Positions 26,189-35,700 of a DNA stretch of 46,554 nucleotides are shown here, one piece after another; positions within the stretch are counted from its first letter, which is position 1, and every line of letters starts with the position of its first letter. The stretch lies in IMG/VR virus record IMGVR_UViG_3300009370_000050, positions 1 through 46,554 of that record; one strand, given 5' to 3'. This DNA comes from a virus. A program made the translations under genes and the position numbers. The notes under the pieces are model-generated. The model was not told the origin of the DNA. It saw only the letters and a program-made list of their open reading frames with translations, and searched no databases.

Positions 26189-27127
26189 TTACATTAAGTC
26201 CTTCAACTCTTTCTCAAGGTCTGTGATAGGTTTCTGAGTGTTGTCTCGTGTAGCGCTTTTCTTAGTCTTAGCAAAAGCTGGCTTTGTTTTAGCCGTGCCT
26301 TTACCTGAAGGGTTTGTAGCCTTATTAAGACTTAATCGCTTACGAGTTTCTTTTTCAACATTATCAAATAACTCATCAAGTCCCCAAGTAGGGTTTTTGG
26401 ATGACAACTCATTCGCAACGAAACCAATAAACTTCCTATAAGGTACTAAGTCATTATGCTTCTTATAGAAGTCATCAACCTTAGCATTCAAAGTTGTTTG
26501 TTGGTTTATTAACTTTTGAACCATCCTAGGTACATTAACGATTGTATTCTCAACTGCAGTATTATACACTTGACTTAACACACCATTAAACTTTGCAGGG
26601 TCTTTCATAACTTCAGCATAATTCTCTTTAGTTATAAATTTCCTTACACCACTAGGATTCTGTGGAACTTCTGGTGGTGGTTTAACATTACCTTTAGGCT
26701 CTTGTTCTTTAGGAGTCTGTGAAAATGTTTTAGGTTTAGGAGTACTAGTTGCTTGATGAGACATACTTTCAATAGTTTTATCTCTAGCAGCTAATTGTGC
26801 TCTTAAATTTTCCAACTCACCTTGAGGTTCTTCATCTTTTTCAACCTGTTCTTTAGTCTCTTTTTGTTCCTGAACTTTGTTGTCCTTATCCTCTTTTGAA
26901 GATGATTCTCGTACTGGCTCTTCATCCTCTTGGGCAGGTTCTTCAACAGGTTCTGGTTTTTCTTTTACTTCTTCTTTAACATCCTCTTCCTTAGGACTTT
27001 CATCCTCTTTCTTTTCTGAAGTTTCTTCTTTAGGTTCTTCAGGCTCAGGAGTTTTCCCTTGCATATCATCAAACATTTCATCAAGCCCCTCCTGATTGTG
27101 TTCTTCATTTGTTTTTTCATCTATCAT
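26189..27127 (-). CDS. Scaffolding protein, 312 aa
   Basis: Acidic, P/E/K-rich first third (KTPEPEEPKEETSEKKED), a short coiled coil (ELENLRAQLAARDKTIESM, about 104-122), a Pro-rich linker, then a helical region (YAEVMKDPAKFNGVLSQVYN, IVNVPRMVQKLINQQTTLNAK) and a basic C-terminus (KTKPAFAKTKKSATR). This highly helical, charged layout directly upstream of the decoration and capsid genes and downstream of the portal is typical of podoviral scaffolds. The basic C-terminal end is where scaffolds commonly bind the coat. The start overlaps the preceding gene by 4 nt (ATGA). Confidence 0.75.
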   Translation of the reverse strand: MIDEKTNEEHNQEGLDEMFDDMQGKTPEPEEPKEETSEKKEDESPKEEDVKEEVKEKPEPVEEPAQEDEEPVRESSSKEDKDNKVQEQKETKEQVEKDEEPQGELENLRAQLAARDKTIESMSHQATSTPKPKTFSQTPKEQEPKGNVKPPPEVPQNPSGVRKFITKENYAEVMKDPAKFNGVLSQVYNTAVENTIVNVPRMVQKLINQQTTLNAKVDDFYKKHNDLVPYRKFIGFVANELSSKNPTWGLDELFDNVEKETRKRLSLNKATNPSGKGTAKTKPAFAKTKKSATRDNTQKPITDLEKELKDLM

Positions 27128-27348
27128 TTTAACTCTCCTTTACTATCTTTATCATTGATTATATTGTCAGGCAGTTCTATTAGAAATCTAACTTGGTCAG
27201 CAGAACCTTGTAGGTTACGAATAACCATCTCATCTTTCTCCATTTCCAAAGCATCTCTAATTTGACTCAACCTCTCTTTCAAAGTTCTTTCAATCTCAGT
27301 CCAATGTTCAGACTTTCTAAATTTATCCCAACTTATTGATGTTGCCAT
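27124..27348 (-). CDS. Small hypothetical protein between portal and scaffold, 74 aa
   Basis: The true start is ATG 27348 (MATSISWDKFRKSEHW), with AAGGAGGACAAG right before it; the longer upstream frame is only the shadow of the portal C-terminus. It overlaps the portal by 26 nt and the scaffold by 4 nt. The product is helical and charged (TEIERTLKERLSQIRDALEMEKDEM). It resembles the small proteins often found between portal and scaffold genes in podoviruses, of unknown role. Confidence 0.75.
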   Translation of the reverse strand: MATSISWDKFRKSEHWTEIERTLKERLSQIRDALEMEKDEMVIRNLQGSADQVRFLIELPDNIINDKDSKGELK

Positions 27349-29356
27349 CTTGTCCTCCTTGTGCAGGTTGTGGTTTAGCAGGTGGTCCTTCAGGTTGTTC
27401 AGGTTGTTGAGGTTGTCCTCCCATTTGTGCTTCAGCCATTGCTTGTTGGTCAGGAGCCATCTGTTGTGGTTGAGGAGCATCATTCATCCTCTTACCAAAC
27501 TCTTCAATACCCTTAGCACCCATCTGATATGCTATATGTTTAAATATCTTAACCATATCAAATTGTTGAGCGACCTCTTGATTTTGTGCTAGTATCTGAT
27601 ATAACTGTACCCACAAGTCTGTAGGCTCACCACCTGGCATTGCTCCGTCATAAGGCACTACATCAAAATCTATAAGTATATCTAATGGAGATACTCTTGC
27701 TTCATTACCTTCATCTCCATAAACTTTCTTAAGGTCCTCTTCCCATCTTCCCATTATCTCAACATAAGTATCTTCTTCCATTAATTGTTGTGTATGAGAA
27801 GCAAACATATATCCAATATCTTGTATACATTGCATACTAATTACTTGAGCCATTTTATCTAATCTAGATACAGCACCAGCCCTAGCTGCACTTGTCTCAG
27901 CAGCTGACTTTGCTTCACCTTTATTATATGTCATACCTTGTAATGAGTCTGAAGCACCTGACACACGATTTATAAGATCTGATAAAAATTGACTATCTTG
28001 TATATTACCTTTAGTTATATCATTAACTGCAAGTTGTTTAACTGAACCTTCAACTCCACGACCCCAAGCACTTCGTCTTGTTCTAATTAACTTACCTGGC
28101 TCAGGACTTTGTAAGTCGTTTATATTAATCATTGAAGGGTCTACAATTAACATATCATTTAAACTCTTTCTAACATTAGCCATATGACTTGAGAATAACC
28201 AATCCATTGTTTCTTGTAAAGGATACACTACTTCTAATCTTGAATTTGGTTGAGTACTATATCCATCAAAATCAGGAGAGGCGACACACACAGGATACAT
28301 CTCGTGATTGAGACCTAGGGGCTTAGCAGAAATAATAACTTCATCTCCTGCCAAGATGAATAACCATTTCTCAGGATATTCTCCATCACCTAAGCCCCAA
28401 TCTGTAGGAACTAAATTAACATACAAATACACTAAATCAACTGGGGATGATGTAGTAGCAGGATTAGTGTCGTACTTGGATTGTGCGGTATTATCGAGGT
28501 CGTATATTAGTGTACTTTTAGCATCCATATTTTTAAGATATTTAACATTAAAAAGTTCTCCGTGTTCATCGCCTTCTTCCTCTAATAAAGAATAATAATT
28601 ATTTCTATCTACCCAACCAACCCACTCTCCTTCTTGTACTTTATGTATAGGTACATTAGGGTCTGGTAGATACATATAAGGGTCTATGTTCTCTAAACCA
28701 TTTCCTTCATAAACTAATTTTCTTGTTGTAGTCTTTTCAAATCCTGTAGATTCATAATTACCTGTCATCCTTGCAAAGAAACCTGTCTTTGATTTGGTAG
28801 CTTTATAACCATACCTTGCTATCCAAGTAGGGTGTACAATACCTACACCATATACTAATGAATCTCTAAATAATGTATGCATAGCTAAACCAACCTTAGA
28901 TTTAGTACATTGATTTTCAACTAACTTCTCTAATAATATAGCACCTAATCTATCTTCAGGTCCAACTGCTTTATATTTGAATATAGGCATTTGTAAAAAA
29001 GCTTTAGTTAAATATGTTAATAATGTTTCTAATGTAGAATACAATACAGGAACTGTTATTGGTGTATCAGCATCTATTCTATTCTGACCATCTAATGTAG
29101 CATCACTATTGTGTGCAATTAAAGCTTTATCAATTCTTTCCCACTTCTTATATTTAACCTGCATTTTATCTCTACTATCTCTAGCTCTCCTTAAAATCTT
29201 TCGAACAAGTTTATCGTGTTCCTTTGTTCCTGGTTTAAAATTCTTCCCAAGAAATTCAGGGTAGTCATATTTATGGTCTACATCACTCCAATTTTTATTG
29301 GTAGCTGTAGAACCTTGAGCTTCCTGATTACTACTTGGGTCTAAAATATTCGGCAT
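27323..29356 (-). CDS. Portal protein, 677 aa
   Basis: A long portal of podovirus type. The N-terminal helical region contains DKLVRKILRRARDSRDKMQVKYKKWERID. The clip/wing part has GLENIDPYMYLPDPNVPIHKVQEGEWVGW. The stem region is VVYPLQETMDWLFSSHMANVRKSLNDMLI, and crown helices follow (ETSAARAGAVSRLDKMAQVISMQ). The C-terminal about 55 residues are Gln/Pro-rich and disordered (QMAPDQQAMAEAQMGG, PQQPEQPEGPPAKPQPAQGG). The portal ring is the DNA entry and exit vertex. It sits downstream of the terminase and a fibre-like gene, and upstream of the scaffold. Start at 29356 with AAGGAGAT upstream. Confidence 0.85.
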   Translation of the reverse strand: MPNILDPSSNQEAQGSTATNKNWSDVDHKYDYPEFLGKNFKPGTKEHDKLVRKILRRARDSRDKMQVKYKKWERIDKALIAHNSDATLDGQNRIDADTPITVPVLYSTLETLLTYLTKAFLQMPIFKYKAVGPEDRLGAILLEKLVENQCTKSKVGLAMHTLFRDSLVYGVGIVHPTWIARYGYKATKSKTGFFARMTGNYESTGFEKTTTRKLVYEGNGLENIDPYMYLPDPNVPIHKVQEGEWVGWVDRNNYYSLLEEEGDEHGELFNVKYLKNMDAKSTLIYDLDNTAQSKYDTNPATTSSPVDLVYLYVNLVPTDWGLGDGEYPEKWLFILAGDEVIISAKPLGLNHEMYPVCVASPDFDGYSTQPNSRLEVVYPLQETMDWLFSSHMANVRKSLNDMLIVDPSMININDLQSPEPGKLIRTRRSAWGRGVEGSVKQLAVNDITKGNIQDSQFLSDLINRVSGASDSLQGMTYNKGEAKSAAETSAARAGAVSRLDKMAQVISMQCIQDIGYMFASHTQQLMEEDTYVEIMGRWEEDLKKVYGDEGNEARVSPLDILIDFDVVPYDGAMPGGEPTDLWVQLYQILAQNQEVAQQFDMVKIFKHIAYQMGAKGIEEFGKRMNDAPQPQQMAPDQQAMAEAQMGGQPQQPEQPEGPPAKPQPAQGGQDGNINKLG

Positions 29357-29357
29357 T

Positions 29358-30353
29358 CTAAATCTCCTTATAATTAATTGTTATAGAAAATGCAGGCTCA
29401 AATGTATTGATAGCGCTAGATACTGTATCCTGTAATTTTGATACTCCTATTCCCCAAGTATATCCACTAGTTATCTGATAAGCATTAGGGAAATGAGTAG
29501 CACCATCAAATGTATAATTAATAGTAACACCTGATGTAGCACCTACATTTGTAAACATTATATCCTGCTTACTTGCAGAAGAATTATTAGGTGCTGAAAC
29601 ATTTAAAGGAAAATTATGTATCGAAGGCATCTTCCATATGTATATCCTCATTGAAGGGTCAGCTGTTGCTGGTAACACTGAAGAGCCATCAGCACAAGCT
29701 GTAACCTGTACACTAACAATTTCATAACTACTTGTAGCATTTACACCTGGTTGACCTCCTAATAAAAACTTACTTAAAACAATAGAATCAAACTTCTGTG
29801 TAGCACTAACATAATTAGCATACCAAGTATTGTCATTCCAATCTCCATTACCAGATAAGTCCCTATAAATTCTACCAGCTCCATTACCACTAGCAGTGTC
29901 CCAAGTAGGACCTCCAACTTTACCTGATACTGTATAAGCAACTGTATCTGTTGATGTTGAAGCTGTTTGAACTTTAATCCACATAGAAGTACCTACACCA
30001 TCTACAGTGTCAGGTACACTTTCACCTGCTGATGAAGTTTCATCTCCAATATATAAAGCTTGTGAATTATCTCCTGCACCTACTTGAGATACAATTAGTA
30101 ATGTACCATTCTCAGCATCTAATAAATTAAGTTCAGCACTAGGGTTATTAATATTTGCTACAGTTACTCTTTTAATTACTTTAGCTAAGTAAGTTTCATT
30201 AATAAGTTCATCTCCAGTAGGGTCGGCAGTTGCAGTAACAGTAATACCTGTTTCACTAATCAATCCTTGATGAGTTTGCCCATTACTAAATGTGCTTACA
30301 TCATTAAATAAAAAAGGTCCTGTACTTCCTTGATATACTTTCTTTGTCGCCAT
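29358..30353 (-). CDS. Beta-rich tail fibre/appendage-like protein, 331 aa
   Basis: A beta-rich, Thr/Ser/Asn-rich protein with no charged core: HQGLISETGITVTATADPTG, NGTLLIVSQVGAGDNSQALYI, TSGVTINYTFDGATHFPNAY. It has the look of adhesion or fibre domains and is inserted between large terminase and portal. The ribosome binding site AAAGGAG comes from the right flank of palindromic element copy 4. It may be a tail appendage or head decoration; no family is recognised. Confidence 0.7.
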   Translation of the reverse strand: MATKKVYQGSTGPFLFNDVSTFSNGQTHQGLISETGITVTATADPTGDELINETYLAKVIKRVTVANINNPSAELNLLDAENGTLLIVSQVGAGDNSQALYIGDETSSAGESVPDTVDGVGTSMWIKVQTASTSTDTVAYTVSGKVGGPTWDTASGNGAGRIYRDLSGNGDWNDNTWYANYVSATQKFDSIVLSKFLLGGQPGVNATSSYEIVSVQVTACADGSSVLPATADPSMRIYIWKMPSIHNFPLNVSAPNNSSASKQDIMFTNVGATSGVTINYTFDGATHFPNAYQITSGYTWGIGVSKLQDTVSSAINTFEPAFSITINYKEI

Positions 30354-30364
30354 TAGTCTCCTTT

Positions 30365-30379
30365 GTTCATAATGTGAAC
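30365..30379 (-). promoter_or_regulatory. Palindromic element copy 4
   Basis: On the minus strand GTTCACATTATGAAC with CTAT before and AAAG after, in the 30-nt gap between the large terminase stop and the 331-aa gene start. As at copy 3, the AAAG flank leads into the AAAGGAG ribosome binding site. Confidence 0.55.
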
Positions 30380-30383
30380 ATAG

Positions 30384-31856
30384 TTATGCAATTCTCCAAT
30401 CCTCTAATGCTGGAGGGTCTTGCCTGTTTAATTCTCTATACTCTTCTTCAATCACTGCAGGGTCATCAAATGTCTCATCAGTAGGTTCAAAGTACCTATA
30501 ACCTAATTCTAACATTTCAACAATGTAAGCAAAAGCATCCATAGCATCAAAATACTTTGACCTAGGGAATGACATTAATTGGTCTTCTAATACATCACAT
30601 ACTCCTTCTCTGTGATATATCAGACCTTGTCTGTAAAAGGAAGCTAATGCAGCTATCCTATCTTCTTTCTTTGCTCTTGCTTTTAATTCTATTAATTCAA
30701 ATACACTATTCCTTCTTAACATTTCATTTCTTAATGGATATGTTATAAACTCATTTAAAGATGTTACTTCTAATCCAACTACTCTAACATTCCAAGCTTT
30801 CTGCATTTCAAATATCTCATCATATAACTCATCAGGATATAATCTTTTAACACACATATCTCTTACATATAACTTATTAGAGTCACAATCAACTCCCACA
30901 CATACAACAGCACTAAATGCTGAATGTAATTTAACTGACTTAGCAGGGTCGACTAATATAACATTCTCAATTTTATGGTCGTTCTTCCATAAATCTTCTT
31001 CTTTATACTTCTGAAAATAGTCAGGTTTAAATACTGCGTCTTCAACTGATATAGGTACATTCATATACTCACGATAGAATACATCAAGTAATCCTTGCTC
31101 ACGATACTCTCCAACTAAACTCTTAACCTTCTCATCAGGCATAAAGTCAGGCCAATTAGATTCGTACACTTCATTACATAATGATAACTTTAATTTAGTC
31201 CAATCACTTTCTTCCAAAAGATTTTGTAGTAAAGCATCTTCGTGTAGTACTGTACCAATCATTATAATTCTCCAATCATCTCTTGCTCTATTAACTGAGT
31301 TAGTTACATCAGCAAAAAACCACTCTCTTAATTTTTGTCTTTGCTCTTCACTTCTTACAGATTCAGCATTTTCCAAATCATCTATGATAATTAAATCAGG
31401 TCTCTCATTTCCGTGTAGTAGTCCACGAACTTGTTGTCCACTACCTCTAGGCATTACCATTGTACCACCTTCTGTAATCCATTGGTCTTTAGAGAATTGG
31501 TCTGACTTAACACTACCAAATAACTTTGTAACATTCTCATTCTGCATTAATTCTCTTTTCAAATTCTCTGCTTGTAGTACAGCACTTGTTGCACTAGATG
31601 ATATTGGTATAATAAACTTCTTATCTTGAAATAACATATACCTTGAAGGTAATGCTAAATTAACTAATGATGTTTTACCAAATCCCCTAGGTGCAGCTAT
31701 TACTAATTTCTGTACAGTATTATCATCCAACACTTCAAATAATTGTTCGTGCATTCTACTGAATGGTAAATAGAATCTGTCAGGAAATAAAACCTTCGCT
31801 GTCTTAGCTGTAGACATATAACATTCACTCATTATTCTTTCGACTTGTTTATTCAT
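30384..31856 (-). CDS. terL: Terminase large subunit, 490 aa
   Basis: The ATPase domain shows the viral Walker A PRGFGKT (56-62), Walker B LIIIDDLE (155-162) with D159/D160 and E162, and a coupling-type motif IIMIGT (197-202). The RNase H-like nuclease has acidic residues D303 (ILVDPAKS), E363 (VVGLEVTS) and D437/D440 (KYFDAMDAFAYI). The packaging motor moves DNA into the procapsid and cuts it. Length is usual. Placement is odd: it is separated from the small terminase by about 8 kb holding lysis and tail genes. Confidence 0.95.
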   Translation of the reverse strand: MNKQVERIMSECYMSTAKTAKVLFPDRFYLPFSRMHEQLFEVLDDNTVQKLVIAAPRGFGKTSLVNLALPSRYMLFQDKKFIIPISSSATSAVLQAENLKRELMQNENVTKLFGSVKSDQFSKDQWITEGGTMVMPRGSGQQVRGLLHGNERPDLIIIDDLENAESVRSEEQRQKLREWFFADVTNSVNRARDDWRIIMIGTVLHEDALLQNLLEESDWTKLKLSLCNEVYESNWPDFMPDEKVKSLVGEYREQGLLDVFYREYMNVPISVEDAVFKPDYFQKYKEEDLWKNDHKIENVILVDPAKSVKLHSAFSAVVCVGVDCDSNKLYVRDMCVKRLYPDELYDEIFEMQKAWNVRVVGLEVTSLNEFITYPLRNEMLRRNSVFELIELKARAKKEDRIAALASFYRQGLIYHREGVCDVLEDQLMSFPRSKYFDAMDAFAYIVEMLELGYRYFEPTDETFDDPAVIEEEYRELNRQDPPALEDWRIA

Positions 31857-32774
31857 CTAAGGTACCAACACTTTCGCACTAACACAATGAGTACCATAGT
31901 AAGTAGAACTAGTCCCATTCTTAATAAGCCATACTAATCCATAACCTGCAGGAATAACAACTGCTGATACAGTTCCTGTAACATTATAACTATAATCACC
32001 TGCAGAAGGATTAACAGATACTTTACCTACACAAGTAAAATCAGGTGGGTTACTAGTTGAGCTATTATTAGGAATAGCGAACTTAAATAGATAAGCAGTA
32101 TAATCTCCTGCTGTTCCTGAAAATCCTCCCATAGCTCTTACACTATGTATAACTGTATCTGAGTGAGTTATATGACCTCCACTACAAGCCCAAGCATATG
32201 TTAAATCTTCTGTATAGTATTGCCAGTTACTACCGTTAGCTACTGATGAATCTATAGCAGGATTTCCCCAACCACTTGAGTTGTAATAACTTTCTAAATC
32301 TCTATCATCTACATTAGGATAACTAAAATTAGTACTACTACCGTACAACTTTGTGAAACATAAGTTTGCAAATGTCTGTACTTCTAATCCTGTTACTGAT
32401 GTTGGAAAACTTCCTTGTGAAACATAACTACCAGCAACTCTTTTTTCAAATGATATTTCATTACTACCTGAAGGATTATTTCTTGATATCCTCCAAGAGC
32501 CGTTAGTACTACTATCTCCTATATAAAATCTTCTATCACTAGCTGTCTGAATTGATTTAGTATTCTCTAATTTACCATCTAAGTTAACTGCAGTATTCCA
32601 CTGAGTTTTACCTGCACCTGTAGGTTGTAATACCTTTGTTGTAGTATTCTCAGTTGTACCTACTTCATTTAAATCTATAGCATCTAAAGCTCCTGCTTCG
32701 TGTGAGGCTTTATGTAACTTAGGTTCGTGTAAGTCAGCTTGATTTGTTAAGTCTGAATGTTTCTTTACTGCCAT
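31857..32774 (-). CDS. Tail fibre-like protein with N-terminal LHEPK motif, 305 aa
   Basis: The N-terminus HSDLTNQADLHEPKLHKASH contains the DLHEPK motif that recurs in phage tail and fibre proteins. A short Gly/Thr linker follows, then a beta-rich domain with aromatic and Gly residues (GSWRISRNNPSGSNEISFEK, YYNSSGWGNPAIDSS) and a C-terminal beta sandwich (YSYNVTGTVSAVVIPAGYGL). It may be a receptor-binding or fibre tip protein next to the large spike gene. It overlaps the spike gene by 10 nt and ends one base before terL. Confidence 0.7.
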   Translation of the reverse strand: MAVKKHSDLTNQADLHEPKLHKASHEAGALDAIDLNEVGTTENTTTKVLQPTGAGKTQWNTAVNLDGKLENTKSIQTASDRRFYIGDSSTNGSWRISRNNPSGSNEISFEKRVAGSYVSQGSFPTSVTGLEVQTFANLCFTKLYGSSTNFSYPNVDDRDLESYYNSSGWGNPAIDSSVANGSNWQYYTEDLTYAWACSGGHITHSDTVIHSVRAMGGFSGTAGDYTAYLFKFAIPNNSSTSNPPDFTCVGKVSVNPSAGDYSYNVTGTVSAVVIPAGYGLVWLIKNGTSSTYYGTHCVSAKVLVP

Positions 32775-35700
32775 AATAATTCTCCTGAATCTGAAGTTAA
32801 TCTTTCGCCACTCTCAGCTACTACGGCTTCTATATAATCAGGTATTCCTGCATTACCTAATGAACTATTATATTCATCTATAGAAACATCACTGTATGTA
32901 GTCTTTGCAACATTAGTATAATAAGTATTATTAGAGTGAGCATAATTAATATCATAATAAGTATTTAAATATAAGTTATTAGAAGGCCATAAATTAAATA
33001 AATCAATTTCTCCAAAAAGATGTACAGTTGTAGCACCTGTTATATTAGCACCTAACTGTTCACTTCTTGCTCTTGTAGCATAATTGATAACAGACTTTAC
33101 AGAATATTTAAGTGGCTCTCTTGTCCAACCTTGACTCTCTACTGATGTCGCTACAGCAGTACCTCTTTTAACTAATGAATTACCATAATGGAAGTCAGGT
33201 GTAAATGCACTTTGTTCTAAATTCTGTTGGTCATACCAAACACTATCAGCTATTAAAAATCCTAGATGTTGGTCTCCGAATTGAATTCTTGCTTTATAAA
33301 AACAAACTTTTAAATAATTAGGTAAGCTATCATTATAACCTCCGTGTCTATCATTTATCCATTGTTTACTAAATGTAACTTCCCAAGTAGTTCCAGTAGT
33401 AAATTTAAGATTACCAAATCCAATCGCTTCATTAAACTTAGCTTCCTCTACATCATTATCTATACTATCGTGAGGTTGAGGTAAGAAAGAAAAGTTAGCT
33501 CCAGCTCCATTAGACTTAACATAAAAATGCTCCATCCATCTTTGGTCTTCCAACTGATAAGGAGCATCATTCATTATAATTAGTCCGTAACAATGACCTG
33601 GGTCTATTCTTGTATTATCAGTAAAATCATTAGTCATATCTACTTCCCACTTTACTGTATCTACTGTAGGTTGTGTATAAGTATCAGCAGGCTTCTCAGT
33701 TCCGTGCATATAGATATATCTAATTGAAGGTACATTAATTTTATAAAAATGATTTTTAGTACTCTGTCCTATACCTGCAAATTCAGGTTCTCCTGAGTTT
33801 AATAATCCCCACTCAGAAGGTAATTGGTCCTGCATAGACTTAGGCCAGAATAAATAATTTTGAGGCATTAACTGTTTAGCATCCCATCGCTTAGGGTGGT
33901 GCCATACACCTATACCTAGATAAGGGTTCCAACTACCACCTGAATAATTCATCCAATCTATATTATGATATATACTTGAACGAGCCATAAAGTAATTCTC
34001 AGGAGCCCATATATCATCTGTTGCATAATTACCTAATTGGTCCTCAGCATATTCACTATAATTTACATAAGTGTATAATAATGGTTTAGCGTGAGTTAAC
34101 TTTCCTGGTATTACCATTTGTTTGTATCCTGCTGTAGCATTACTAATCTCACTAAATACTAAACTACTAAGATGGTAATCTTCAATCTTAGCAGCTGCAT
34201 ATCCATAATCATTAGAGTCTTGTTTACACCACTGACCTTGTGTAGCAAATGCAGTCCATCTAGGTGAAAACCCTTGTTGTCTATGGAATTTAATTTTCTT
34301 TCCACTAGTGTTAGGAATATACTTCTTCATCCAATCAGCTTCATAAGTATGAGCTCCACCTCTACAATTCCAAGTCATTTCACTTGCACAATCTTTATTA
34401 ACTATTTGATGATGACTATAACAACCTGATGGAAGAAGGGCTAAAGTAGCTGCTGTCATATATGTCCTTATATCTTCTGATATATCAAGACCAGCAGTAC
34501 CATTTCCGTGATATAGAGGATGGTCATCATAAGAATACTTCCACTGATGTTGCATAGGTAAAGGCTCTGGTAAAGGTTGACCTTCAGCATCTATTGACTG
34601 CCATAAGAACTCTGCAGTATGATGAGTTCCGTCATATCTCATTTGAGGTTCTTTCTTTGTAGCAGTAGCACCTAAATAATCATAACCAAATGTTCTTGCA
34701 GGATGAGATATTAAAACAGGACCATTAACTCTTTCTACATAACCTTGTTGTTCTTCTGTACAAGTCCATTCATAATCATCAGTACCAGATGGTGTTCCTT
34801 CTCCTGCATCTCTTGATTTAGTTGATGTTATAGTTCCTGCATCTAATATTCTCCAACCTTCAGCCCAACACATTATACCAAGTTGACTTTGAAATAAATC
34901 TATATCCTCTCCACCTTCTTCAGGAGGTAAAGTAAATGAATGCTCATCAACATAATCATAACCATCTACAAAATGCATCCAAGTTAGATTACCAATAAAC
35001 CCAACATTAGTTCCTAAATTAATCACTTCCCCTTGATGTTTATCTGCATAAACTCTCCAAGGTACTACTTGACCTGTTCCAAACTCACTAGCACTATCTA
35101 CTCCAACTCCAGGATTTAAATCATACTTACTATTTTCTAACTTGGTCATAGCGTGAGATAATCCGTGCCATTGATAAGTTCCATAACCATAAGCTCTTAT
35201 AGCATCATAGTTACGACAATCAGAACCTACATCAATATGTTTATAAAGTTTATTCATACCATTCTGGTCAAGGTTATAAAAATCTCCACTCTTCTTAGCT
35301 ATTACTGCTCCTATAGCTGGATAATATGAGTCAGCGTTTAAATGGTCATTACAATAAGAGTTAGCCCATAATCCTACATCATAATGTTTTATTTCTTCAC
35401 AATCAGTTTCAGGGTCATAAGTACCTCCAATAGTTCCGTGATTGATTTCATACTGTTCAGTAGCATTACGACCTTTCTCTCCATTAACCTTATTATCATC
35501 TGTGCTTTGTGCTTGGTTTAGAAATATTAATCTTCTCTTATTGATATCTCTATCTTCTACTCTTTGATGACAAACACTAGGGTCCCAAACATATTCAGGA
35601 TGATGTTTATTTGCTTGAGGTCCTACAAATACTACATCAGGTCTAGTCCAATAAGTACCTGGAGTACTACATCCAGCAGAGCTAAACTCATTACCTTTAC